The translations under genes were made by a program, and so were the position numbers. A DNA stretch of 61,766 nucleotides from a virus, in the IMG/VR virus record IMGVR_UViG_3300043419_000690, positions 1 through 61,766 of that record; one strand, given 5' to 3'. The notes under the pieces are model-generated. The model saw only the letters and a program-made list of their open reading frames with translations. It was not told where the DNA came from and did no database searches. Numbering within the stretch: position 1 is the first letter of the stretch; every line of letters begins with the position of its first letter. Below are positions 56,429 to 61,766 of this stretch, in pieces.

Positions 56429-56834
56429 AGCTGTCTTCTCTGATTGGATCAGAGACGGACTAATTGACGTAGACATAACCCGCGTGGAATCGCGAGCTAG
56501 TCTAGGCTTTCCTGATATGGTGATTGTGGATAAATCAGGTACGGGCAAGGTTTGCTTCCTTGAAAACAAAGTGGTACAGCGCGGACTTAAAATTGATTTG
56601 AGGCCGCATCAAGTGTCTTTTTTGTTTAGGCACTGGAAGTACGGCTGCAGCACTTTTGTTCTTGTAAAGCACTTGCCAGTAGGCAAGCGTATAGCAATGA
56701 TTAACTTGTACTCTGGCGGCCAACTGATGGAACTGCTAGAGGACGGGCTACGGGTTGATCCTATATTCAGGTACCCATCAAACGGTATGGATTGGGAGCA
56801 GTTAACTAAAACGCTATTGGGTTTAGAGAATTGA
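56412..56834 (+). CDS. PD-(D/E)XK nuclease, resolvase-like, 140 aa
   Basis: The core GFPDMVIVD (PD motif) then VCFLENKVV (E-x-K) is the catalytic signature; an upstream Glu (AVFSDW, RVESRAS region) and a following basic helix complete it. Small stand-alone enzymes of this type (VRR-NUC or Holliday-junction resolvase-like) cut branched DNA. Overlap with terS (17 bases) suggests that it clears branches before packaging, as T4 endonuclease VII or T7 gp3 do. Confidence 0.75.
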   Translation: MARKPEAVFSDWIRDGLIDVDITRVESRASLGFPDMVIVDKSGTGKVCFLENKVVQRGLKIDLRPHQVSFLFRHWKYGCSTFVLVKHLPVGKRIAMINLYSGGQLMELLEDGLRVDPIFRYPSNGMDWEQLTKTLLGLEN

Positions 56835-56847
56835 TAGAAAAATACAA

Positions 56848-56876
56848 TTAGATATTCCTATACGGAACTATATAAT
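56848..56876 (+). promoter_or_regulatory. Right-arm promoter 1
   Basis: TTAGAT (56848-56853), 17-base spacer, TATAAT (56871-56876). The preceding 17-mer gatagaaaaatacaatt (56833-56849) is repeated upstream of another promoter at 59294. ACTGG/CCAGT (56884-56888, 56894-56898) forms a stem at the expected RNA 5' end, followed by 'atagaaaggatag'. Confidence 0.6.
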
Positions 56877-56919
56877 TGTCTTCACTGGATTAGCCAGTAC
56901 ACATAGAAAGGATAGCGAA

Positions 56920-57096
56920 ATGCCAAAATTTAGAATATATGGAAGTTATAGAGTCAATTTAGTTTTAGACATTGAAGCGGATACTTTGGATGATGCGTGG
57001 GGTATAGCAAACAATGCGGACGGTGGTGATTTTACGCGCCTTCCTGATTCAGATTCAGATTGGGAAATTAATGACGTGGCAGAGGTGCAACTATGA
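56920..57096 (+). CDS. Hypothetical protein, 58 aa
   Basis: MPKFRIYGSYRVNLVLDIEA and onward is acidic and beta-alpha in pattern, with DTLDDAWGIANNADGGDF. It resembles small phage proteins of the type '..v.l.i.A.s.eeA...a' of unknown function. A GAAAGGATAG leader gives the ribosome-binding site. ATGA overlap with the next gene. Confidence 0.65.
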   Translation: MPKFRIYGSYRVNLVLDIEADTLDDAWGIANNADGGDFTRLPDSDSDWEINDVAEVQL

Positions 57097-57275
57097 AACA
57101 GTCGCAATACGAAGTTTTATTTCTTGGTGATAACGTGTGGACGGTGGACGGCAAGCCCTGCGTGTTTAACTCTTGGGAAGAAGCGGAAGCAGAGCTAGAG
57201 GAAACCTTTTTGGATATGCGACTAGAGGATATCGACTACGAACCGATCGACTATAGAATAGCAGAGGTGAAATAA
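57093..57275 (+). CDS. Hypothetical protein, 60 aa
   Basis: QYEVLFLGDNVWTVDGKPCV then FNSWEEAEAELEETFLDMRL and a very acidic C-terminus. Overlaps both neighbours (ATGA, TAATG). DNA-mimic-like acidity is noted, but no function is assigned. Confidence 0.65.
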   Translation: MKQSQYEVLFLGDNVWTVDGKPCVFNSWEEAEAELEETFLDMRLEDIDYEPIDYRIAEVK

Positions 57276-57433
57276 TGGAATATAAGACAGTTGACGAATT
57301 ATTAGCAGAGGCTAATCAGGCTTTTTATAAATGGGAGAGCGCTTTTCCTTCCACAGGCTTAAGCGATGAAGATAGAATTATTTGGTGCATGGGTTATGTT
57401 TTTTGTATAGAGAGCGAAAGGAACACAAAATGA
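57275..57433 (+). CDS. Hypothetical protein, 52 aa
   Basis: MEYKTVDELLAEANQAFYKW and onward, helical, with IIWCMGYVFCIESER near the end. It overlaps the upstream stop by one base and the next start by four (ATGA). Function unknown. Confidence 0.6.
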   Translation: MEYKTVDELLAEANQAFYKWESAFPSTGLSDEDRIIWCMGYVFCIESERNTK

Positions 57434-57648
57434 TTATTAAAATGCAAGCGGAAGAGTTTAAAGAAGAGAAATTAATTCTTGTTAATTTTGACGGACACCA
57501 AAACGAGGAAACAGGTGCAACGCATCATGGCGGTTATGTGCGTATAGAGCAGGATACCGACTCGTTTTATGTAGTGATTATTAATTCACAGGGAGACGTT
57601 GTATCGGAAACAGAAATTCCTTTTAATTTTGTGGAAGCTGATATATAA
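57430..57648 (+). CDS. Hypothetical protein, 72 aa
   Basis: The ATG at 57430 has AAAGGA upstream and overlaps the previous stop; it is chosen over a start at 57382 inside the previous gene. Beta-rich, acidic (MIIKMQAEEFKEEKLILVNF, GGYVRIEQDTDSFYVVIINS). Function unknown. Its 3' end contains part of the next promoter. Confidence 0.65.
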   Translation: MIIKMQAEEFKEEKLILVNFDGHQNEETGATHHGGYVRIEQDTDSFYVVIINSQGDVVSETEIPFNFVEADI

Positions 57649-57649
57649 T
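57621..57649 (+). promoter_or_regulatory. Right-arm promoter 2
   Basis: Weak TTTTAA (57621-57626), 17-base spacer, consensus TATAAT (57644-57649). Followed by 'ctaattaacctagaaaggatagagag' before the ATG at 57688, almost the same leader as promoter 3. Confidence 0.6.
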
Positions 57650-57687
57650 TTCTACGCAGCACTAATTAACCTAGAAAGGATAGAGAG

Positions 57688-57861
57688 ATGAACGTTAAAA
57701 AGTTAATTGATTTACTTAGTGAGTTACCGCCTGATTTACCTGTTTTTATATGGATTGATGGCGACCGTTACCCTGTAGTCGATGTTGATGATTCGTGGGT
57801 TGACGAAGGCGGGCATGTTGATATTACCTCGGCATTAATTGAAAATTTTGGAGGATATTAA
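57688..57861 (+). CDS. Conserved small protein, 57 aa
   Basis: MNVKKLIDLLSELPPDLPVF and IWIDGDRYPVVDVDD match a common small phage protein pattern (V..LI..L..L.PDLPV....D). Function unknown. First gene after promoter 2, three bases upstream of the next gene. Confidence 0.7.
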   Translation: MNVKKLIDLLSELPPDLPVFIWIDGDRYPVVDVDDSWVDEGGHVDITSALIENFGGY

Positions 57862-57863
57862 TT

Positions 57864-58076
57864 ATGAATGAGAAAGAACAAGCGGCCTTTGTTGAGGCCT
57901 ATTCAAACAATGTGGCAAGTGCACCGAGTGATTATGTTGCGCAATTTGTTGCTCGTTATGAATCAGGTGAAGATATGCCATATTGTGAACACTACACGTC
58001 AATAATGGACGCGCTCGGCATGTGGCACGCAGCTATTCGTTTTAATTTGGAGGTGCTAAAAAATGTTAACCAATGA
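57864..58076 (+). CDS. Hypothetical protein, 70 aa
   Basis: EKEQAAFVEAYSNNVASAPS then DYVAQFVARYESGEDMPYCE; helical and acidic. Overlaps the next start by 14 bases. Function unknown. Confidence 0.65.
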   Translation: MNEKEQAAFVEAYSNNVASAPSDYVAQFVARYESGEDMPYCEHYTSIMDALGMWHAAIRFNLEVLKNVNQ

Positions 58077-58248
58077 AGCGCTTAAAACGCGTGCCCGCGC
58101 TATTGCAGAAATGCATTTTTATTCGGATGATGAATGCGAGGTTCCATGGGAACCATTTGAGGATTGGCCGGATGATGAAATTCAAGAACAGGTGGCCGAT
58201 ATGGCTCAAACTATTTTTATGGCGCTATTGTGGGCCAGAAATAGTTGA
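58063..58248 (+). CDS. Acidic hypothetical protein, 61 aa
   Basis: NEALKTRARAIAEMHFYSDD then ECEVPWEPFEDWPDDEIQEQ; GGAGG lies 8-12 bases before the ATG. Very acidic with many aromatic residues. Function unknown. Confidence 0.65.
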   Translation: MLTNEALKTRARAIAEMHFYSDDECEVPWEPFEDWPDDEIQEQVADMAQTIFMALLWARNS

Positions 58249-58256
58249 GGTATAAT
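58228..58256 (+). promoter_or_regulatory. Right-arm promoter 3
   Basis: TTGTGG (58228-58233), 17-base spacer, TATAAT (58251-58256), overlapping the end of the preceding gene. Leader 'cactattaacctagaaaggatagaga' before the ATG at 58295 is nearly the same as at promoter 2. Confidence 0.7.
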
Positions 58257-58294
58257 TACTACTCGGCACTATTAACCTAGAAAGGATAGAGATT

Positions 58295-59017
58295 ATGAAA
58301 CAGCTATTGAGTATTGATACGAACGCTAAAACCGTCAAAGGCCAAAAGCAGGGATACATGACAGGTATTTTATATCTGGCACCGTACAATTTGAGCGGAT
58401 ATCAGGTATGCCCTATGGCCAAAAAAGCAGGATGTATTGACGGGTGCCTGAACACTGCAGGCCGAGGCGCATTCAATTCTGTACAGCAGGCACGCATTAA
58501 TAAAACAAAGTACTTTTTTGAAAACCGCCAGCAATTTATGCTGGACTTAGCCGCGAGTATTGAGGCCTTAATTCGTAAAGCAAAGCGCGAAGGACTTTAT
58601 CCTACCGTTAGACTAAACGGCACAAGTGATATCAAGTGGGAAAATATTTCTTTTGACTATACTTTCGCGCATGGTAAACAGCGCGAAGTAACTATTTTCG
58701 AACTATTTCCAGAACTGCAATTCTATGACTACACTAAGACACCTAACCGCAAAAGTGTACCGGATAATTATGATCTGACTTTTAGCTACTCAGGCACTAA
58801 TACTTTTGCCAGAGAGGTAGAGCAAGCTTTCGACAATGGCGAACGCGTGGCCGTAGTGTTTAGAAATAAAGCAGATATACCGAATCACTTTGCAGGCCTT
58901 GAGTGTATCAACGGGGATGATTCTGATTTACGATTTTTGGAACCAAAAAATAAAGTAGTGGCCTTGTATGCGAAAGGAAAAGCGAAAAAGGATACTAGCG
59001 GCTTTGTGGTGGACTAA
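58295..59017 (+). CDS. GP88/DUF7227-like phage protein, 240 aa
   Basis: Contains GYMTGILYLAPYNLSGYQVC, PMAKKAGCIDGCLNTAGRGA, VQQARINKTKYFF, VRLNGTSDIKWENI and FRNKADIPNHFAGLECINGD. This is a conserved phage protein family that I recall as DUF7227 or gene product 88. Three clustered Cys near the N-terminus suggest a metal site; the biochemical role is unknown. It is the longest gene of its transcription unit. Confidence 0.7.
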   Translation: MKQLLSIDTNAKTVKGQKQGYMTGILYLAPYNLSGYQVCPMAKKAGCIDGCLNTAGRGAFNSVQQARINKTKYFFENRQQFMLDLAASIEALIRKAKREGLYPTVRLNGTSDIKWENISFDYTFAHGKQREVTIFELFPELQFYDYTKTPNRKSVPDNYDLTFSYSGTNTFAREVEQAFDNGERVAVVFRNKADIPNHFAGLECINGDDSDLRFLEPKNKVVALYAKGKAKKDTSGFVVD

Positions 59018-59019
59018 CT

Positions 59020-59088
59020 ATGTTCTTACTATTAATCGTTGTTTTCGCGCTTTTGTACTTCTTTTTAGACTGGTTCGGTGTAGATTAG
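59020..59088 (+). CDS. 22-aa membrane peptide
   Basis: An ATG two bases after the previous stop begins MFLLLIVVFALLYFFLDWFG and ends VD. It is one perfect hydrophobic helix with a short acidic-aromatic end, like single-pass regulatory peptides. A weak GGTGG site is present. It could be chance, but composition and placement favour a gene. Confidence 0.4.
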   Translation: MFLLLIVVFALLYFFLDWFGVD

Positions 59089-59383
59089 TTAAGTAAGTAT
59101 ATATTGTGACTAGATTGGCATAAACACAGGCGATTAGCCTATTTTGTGACTGATCAGTCACTTTATATACACATAGTTAAACCTGTCCCCTCGTCTCTGG
59201 CGCTCGCTGCGTGTAACGTGGCGCGTGGTGCTCGGCACGCGAGCCGCGTGCCGTTGCGCTGGCATTATGTCTCGCTATCGGCCGCTCGCGGCCGATAGAA
59301 AAATACAATTTGTGCTTTCCGCACGCTTCCGGCACAATAGTTCCTGTCTCGCAATTGTGCGGACAATAGAAAGGGAGAAAGTA
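59089..59383. other. Non-coding region with three perfect hairpins
   Basis: Contains the 16-base palindrome GTGACTGATCAGTCAC (59146-59161) followed by TTTATATA. It also has CGGCACGCG/CGCGTGCCG (59233-59241 and 59245-59253) and an 11-bp stem, 59275-59285 with 59288-59298, around TC. Promoter 4 follows the last hairpin. The middle (59190-59300) is strongly GC-rich. No gene is seen. Confidence 0.65.
59310..59338 (+). promoter_or_regulatory. Right-arm promoter 4
   Basis: TTGTGC (59310-59315), 17-base spacer, CACAAT (59333-59338). The 17-mer gatagaaaaatacaatt (59294-59310) directly upstream is the same as at promoter 1 and sits where an UP element would be. TTGTGC and GCACAA form an inverted repeat across the core. 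Confidence 0.5.
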
Positions 59384-59557
59384 ATGAGCGATTATTCAAT
59401 ACTGGCAGTGCTAATGAGACGCGATGGATTAACCAGAAGCGAAGCGCAAGAATTGATTGACGAGGCGCGTGAACTAGTAGCAGAGGGCGAGAGTCCAGAG
59501 AGAATTTTGCGTGTCGAATTCGGGCTAGAGCCCGACTACATTTTCGACTTGCTGTAG
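59384..59557 (+). CDS. Conserved small protein, 57 aa
   Basis: The ATG follows AAGGGAG in an 'atagaaagggagaaag' leader. MSDYSILAVLMRRDGLTRSE then AQELIDEARELVAEGESPER and FGLEPDYIFDLL match a small protein widespread in phages (RDG..R.EA...+.E...RV..G.DPE.+L...FGLEPDYI.DLL). Function unknown. Confidence 0.75.
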   Translation: MSDYSILAVLMRRDGLTRSEAQELIDEARELVAEGESPERILRVEFGLEPDYIFDLL

Positions 59558-59567
59558 GGAGGCGACA

Positions 59568-59726
59568 ATGAGCGATCATGATGAAACAGTGCCCGCTCGC
59601 GGGCACTGGACGGACGAAGAAATTAATCATTATTACGACAGCCACCTGAACATGACACTGCGCGAGCTTGCCTCGCTCACTGGCTATAGCGTTCAGAAAT
59701 TAAAAAAAATATTAATGGGGGAATAA
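59568..59726 (+). CDS. Small HTH-like protein, 52 aa
   Basis: GGGAGGCGAC precedes the ATG. The C-terminal half NMTLRELASLTGYSVQKLKK has helix-turn-helix spacing. A perfect 10-bp hairpin with loop TC (59587-59608) lies inside the coding sequence near the start. May be a small regulator. It overlaps the next gene by one base. Confidence 0.65.
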   Translation: MSDHDETVPARGHWTDEEINHYYDSHLNMTLRELASLTGYSVQKLKKILMGE

Positions 59727-59884
59727 TGCAACCTTATTATTTTTGCTTCCGCGTGGGCAATGTAACGCACGCGGGCGAATTCTGGTCGAGCGACCGGAAG
59801 CATGTTGAAGCGATGATCAAACGCGGGCATCCGGACGCGTACCATATCGCTATCTGGAAACAATTTATGACATGGGGGAAATAA
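59726..59884 (+). CDS. Hypothetical protein, 52 aa
   Basis: MQPYYFCFRVGNVTHAGEFW then SSDRKHVEAMIKRGHPDAYH; overlaps both neighbours by one base (TAATG). Function unknown. Confidence 0.65.
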   Translation: MQPYYFCFRVGNVTHAGEFWSSDRKHVEAMIKRGHPDAYHIAIWKQFMTWGK

Positions 59885-60222
59885 TGAAAAAACAATTTGA
59901 CTATATCCAGGATCCAGGACACGGTTGGGTGAAGGTGCCGTTCGAGTTACTCCGCGAGCTAGGGATCGCGGATAAAATAACGCACTACTCTTATTACAAT
60001 CTCGGGCAGGTATATCTGGAAGAGGATAACGACACGTGCACCTTTATGAATGCTTATCATGCTCGCTTCGGTTTTGATCCGAAGCTTCGCGACCGTGTCG
60101 CACGCGAGCGCCGTTCCCGCGTGCGTGGATACCTGCCATATAATTTTGAGATGGTAACTAATGTGAAAAGAATACAAGCGCACGCTGACTATATATTTGT
60201 TGACACGCGGCAACAAGCTTGA
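59884..60222 (+). CDS. Conserved phage protein, 112 aa
   Basis: The ATG at 59884 overlaps the previous stop, favouring it over 59872. Contains DYIQDPGHGWVKVPFELLRE and LGIADKITHYSYYNLGQVYL with EEDND, a pattern known from many phages. The C-terminus VDTRQQA is nearly the same as in the gene ending at 60919 because a promoter is embedded there. Function unknown. Confidence 0.7.
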   Translation: MKKQFDYIQDPGHGWVKVPFELLRELGIADKITHYSYYNLGQVYLEEDNDTCTFMNAYHARFGFDPKLRDRVARERRSRVRGYLPYNFEMVTNVKRIQAHADYIFVDTRQQA

Positions 60223-60228
60223 TATATT
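60200..60228 (+). promoter_or_regulatory. Right-arm promoter 5 (consensus)
   Basis: TTGACA (60200-60205), exact 17-base spacer, TATATT (60223-60228). The -35 and spacer lie in the last codons of the upstream gene. The 25-base palindrome 60231-60255 starts at the expected RNA 5' end, followed by 'actagaaagggatagcg'. Confidence 0.85.
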
Positions 60229-60230
60229 AA

Positions 60231-60255
60231 TGACTGGCTGCAGTGCAGCCAGTCA
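60231..60255 (+). promoter_or_regulatory. 5'-end stem-loop of promoter 5 transcript
   Basis: Arms 60231-60242 and 60244-60255 are exact reverse complements. Because the -10 ends at 60228, the transcript should begin within the first arm, giving an RNA with a 5'-terminal hairpin just before the ribosome-binding site. Confidence 0.65.
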
Positions 60256-60277
60256 ATTAAACTAGAAAGGGATAGCG

Positions 60278-60559
60278 ATGGAAAAATATAACGGTTGGAC
60301 TAACTACGCAACGTGGCGCGTGAACCTCGAGATTTTTGACGGCATGGACTTGCATGACTTCGGATCGGTTGACATGAAGGACTTGTACAATCTAACCCAA
60401 ATGGTCGAAGAGTATGCGACCGATATAATTGAATGCAGCAGCGAAGCAGGACTGGCAAGAGACTATGCTCTTTGTTTTTTGCAGGAAGTAAACTGGAAAG
60501 AAATCACGCAGGCTTTGGTTGATTGTGTCGCTAATCTACGGGGAGAAGAAACATGCTAA
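60278..60559 (+). CDS. DUF7249-like protein, 93 aa
   Basis: EKYNGWTNYATWRVNLEIFD is the signature of a common phage protein family that I recall as DUF7249. The remainder is acidic and helical (MVEEYATDIIECSSEAGLAR). Function unknown. Expressed from promoter 5. Confidence 0.75.
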   Translation: MEKYNGWTNYATWRVNLEIFDGMDLHDFGSVDMKDLYNLTQMVEEYATDIIECSSEAGLARDYALCFLQEVNWKEITQALVDCVANLRGEETC

Positions 60560-60759
60560 GACACCACGAGTTAGCACACTCACTCAAGTGCTCACTGTTC
60601 GCGGATCGCGGCACTGATATCAATGCCGCATACGATTATCTGTTGATGGTAGCGAATGCGAGCGATCATCCACCTGCAGTGCTCACAGCAGCGCATGTAC
60701 TAGTTAACACTATTTGCAATGCATTGTTGATGGACGAGGTGCAAGATGAAACCGTTTGA
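60553..60759 (+). CDS. Hypothetical protein, 68 aa
   Basis: LRHHELAHSLKCSLFADRGT then DINAAYDYLLMVANASDHPP; mostly helical. Overlaps the upstream stop by seven bases and the next start by 14. Function unknown. Confidence 0.65.
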   Translation: MLRHHELAHSLKCSLFADRGTDINAAYDYLLMVANASDHPPAVLTAAHVLVNTICNALLMDEVQDETV

Positions 60760-60919
60760 AAAATATACCGCGCACGATCCTGAAACAGGAACGACCTTCA
60801 CGTTTGATTGCGTGCAAGATTTAATCGACTGGTCTACTATCTTATTTAGTCAAAACGTTGATATTAAAAAGTACAAGATCAAGCGCGAAATATTAGTTGA
60901 CACGCAGCAACAAGCTTGA
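60746..60919 (+). CDS. Hypothetical protein, 57 aa
   Basis: MKPFEKYTAHDPETGTTFTF then DCVQDLIDWSTILFSQNVDI and a basic KKYKIKREI. It ends VDTQQQA, nearly matching VDTRQQA of the 112-aa protein because both ends carry the same embedded promoter. Function unknown. Confidence 0.65.
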   Translation: MKPFEKYTAHDPETGTTFTFDCVQDLIDWSTILFSQNVDIKKYKIKREILVDTQQQA

Positions 60920-60925
60920 TATAGT
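60897..60925 (+). promoter_or_regulatory. Right-arm promoter 6 (consensus)
   Basis: TTGACA (60897-60902), exact 17-base spacer, TATAGT (60920-60925). The sequence from -35 to -10 differs from promoter 5 at only one base before the last bases of the -10, indicating a duplicated element. Confidence 0.82.
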
Positions 60926-60929
60926 TCAC

Positions 60930-60955
60930 TCACTGGCTGCAGTCGCAGCCAGTGA
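60930..60955 (+). promoter_or_regulatory. 5'-end stem-loop of promoter 6 transcript
   Basis: Arms 60930-60940 and 60945-60955 pair perfectly around AGTC. The predicted RNA start (about 60932) falls in the first arm, as at promoter 5. 'acctagaaagtgagaaag' and the ATG at 60983 follow. Confidence 0.65.
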
Positions 60956-60982
60956 ACCTAACCTAGAAAGTGAGAAAGCAAA

Positions 60983-61264
60983 ATGAAAACTGTACGCACA
61001 ATCGGCTTAAACGGTGGATCACTCATCATTCCATCAGGCATGACCGAGCGTGAATTAATCACGCTCATTGGTACACTCGCTATCATGCAGCGAGTCGATT
61101 CGGTATATAGCAAGGACTACGATGCGACCTATTCTTATGCCACTGGTACAGCATCAGTAAATATCAGTGAAGCGCAAGTGTACGATACAGTCGAGCAAGC
61201 AAAGGCTGCGCGTGACGAGTACAACGCAGCACTGGACAAGAAAAAGGAAACTGAGCTGGCATAG
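60983..61264 (+). CDS. 93-aa hypothetical protein (complete copy)
   Basis: MKTVRTIGLNGGSLIIPSGM then TERELITLIGTLAIMQRVDS and a Lys/Glu-rich C-terminus. It is the complete version of the gene truncated at the left end of the window, transcribed from promoter 6. Variation between the two copies is mainly silent. Function unknown. Confidence 0.75.
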   Translation: MKTVRTIGLNGGSLIIPSGMTERELITLIGTLAIMQRVDSVYSKDYDATYSYATGTASVNISEAQVYDTVEQAKAARDEYNAALDKKKETELA

Positions 61265-61597
61265 TCCACACCTATCGCTGCTCGCGCAGCGATAGGAATA
61301 AATAGCTTGACATATAGGCAGGCGCAGCCTGCCTATATCACCGCTCCCTGCCGCCGCCTCTCCCTGTTGCTAACTTGCTATGCTGCATTGCAGCTTGACA
61401 ATCTGCCCGCTGCAGCGGGCAGATTAAGGTCTAGTGAAGGGGGGAGGGCCATTTTAGGTACGGTTCGACTAAGCTCAACTTCGCCTCTGTTTTACACAAA
61501 CATAGGACCTGGCAAAAGGTGACCCCCACCCAGCCCCTCCCCATAAAACCACCCCCTTGTTTGTAAAACTCGTACAGCGGGTGTATATTATTAAATT
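61265..61597. other. Right copy of the hairpin-rich non-coding region
   Basis: Equivalent to 273-605. Hairpins 61271-61296, 61313-61337 and 61400-61425 are unchanged, whereas substitutions fall between them. The C20 tract of the left copy reads here as C-rich with A, AG and T interruptions (61523-61542). Confidence 0.75.
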
Positions 61598-61766
61598 ATG
61601 AAACCTGAAGACATTGAAGCAGAACAACTACGCCTGGAACTCCGGCTCCGCGTCCTCGAAGCGCGGTCCTTGGCCACCGCAACATTCTTAGACTTCTGCA
61701 AATACGTGTGGCCTGAAATGTTGGTCGGCGAGCATCACATCAAGATTGCTGAAGCGTTGGATCGTG
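61598..61766 (+). CDS. terL: 5' fragment of terL (partial, right copy)
   Basis: The first 56 codons of terL, cut off by the window end. Three differences from the left copy, all silent. This is not a second gene: it is the same gene reached again after one genome length. Confidence 0.95.
   Translation, partial: MKPEDIEAEQLRLELRLRVLEARSLATATFLDFCKYVWPEMLVGEHHIKIAEALDR

Larger units (their letters stand above)
60993..61766. repeat. Right copy of imperfect terminal redundancy
   Basis: This is the second copy of bases 1-774. Differences in the terL part (three) are all third-position and silent. In the 93-aa gene nearly all are silent, leaving only two amino-acid changes. The three hairpins at 61271-61296, 61313-61337 and 61400-61425 are unchanged. 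The 20-base C tract of the left copy is interrupted here by A, A, G and T. Confidence 0.95.

Noticed and set aside
59089-59300. tRNA gene suggested by GC-rich stems
   Set aside because: The stems are simple perfect hairpins; no cloverleaf, TTCRA or CCA-type end can be drawn.
59310-59375. Similarity of the promoter 4 region to the E. coli lac promoter/operator (GCTTCCGGC, AATTGTG...GCGGA)
   Set aside because: Shared words are short, spacing differs, and no LacI-like gene or lactose context exists, so this is probably chance.
44682-61264. Integrase or lysogeny module
   Set aside because: No tyrosine or serine recombinase motif was found. The HTH proteins are small and inside a lytic-style operon, so temperate life is not supported beyond the Leu762-type polymerase.
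61598-61766. A second terL gene
   Set aside because: It is the start of the same terL reached again after one genome length, as shown by the 774-base terminal match.

Overview
The window is an essentially complete tailed-phage genome, most simply read as a podovirus of a freshwater or other aquatic bacterium. It carries terminase, portal, scaffold and capsid genes, P22-like short-tail adaptor candidates, large internal virion proteins and a lysis cassette. I see no tape measure, sheath, integrase, RNA polymerase, tRNA, CRISPR or reverse transcriptase. The last 774 bases (60993-61766) repeat the first 774 (1-774) without indels but with about 30 substitutions, so the unit genome is about 60,992 bp, circularly permuted or terminally redundant. 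The substitutions are almost all silent inside genes and spare the hairpins. Several tiny genes and two helix-turn-helix proteins resemble, from memory, genes common in Betaproteobacteria and their phages; this host guess is an inference.

Layout. (1) 273-605: non-coding, with three perfect hairpins and a C20 tract. (2) 606-42477, rightward: terL, a large transglycosylase-bearing virion protein, portal, a GroES-like co-chaperonin, scaffold and major capsid, closed by a strong terminator (11697-11724). Then come small basic and membrane proteins, head-tail adaptors, a repeat protein and fibre genes. A three-gene receptor-binding cassette is present twice (19241-22667 and 22669-25985). It is followed by a glycine-rich adhesin, holin, GH24 endolysin, a tail hub-like protein and five large virion or ejection proteins. 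(3) 42508-44681, leftward: a PD-(D/E)XK nuclease and an SNF2-like helicase. (4) 44768-51656, rightward: an SSB-like protein, an archaeo-eukaryotic-type primase, a UvrD-like helicase and a family A DNA polymerase with Leu at the position equivalent to E. coli Phe762. (5) 51697-54881, leftward: 16 tiny overlapping genes between one consensus promoter and one terminator. (6) 54882-55291: AT-rich divergent control region. (7) 55292-61264, rightward: small early-type genes plus terS and a second PD-(D/E)XK nuclease, fed by six sigma70-like promoters. Each promoter has a 17-bp spacer and each is followed by a shared 'TAGAAAGG' leader, several of which start with a stem-loop.

How it works together (inference): host sigma70 polymerase transcribes the two arms from the divergent region and from the repeated promoters. 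The replication block makes concatemers with primase, polymerase A, two helicases and nucleases. TerS (encoded in the early arm) and TerL package the DNA. The long rightward block builds a short-tailed virion with GroES-assisted head assembly and two alternative or paired adhesins.

The observations I rate highest are the duplicated adhesin cassette, the repeated promoter/5'-hairpin leader system, a short 'x-GG-x' motif shared by several virion proteins, and the diverged terminal redundancy.
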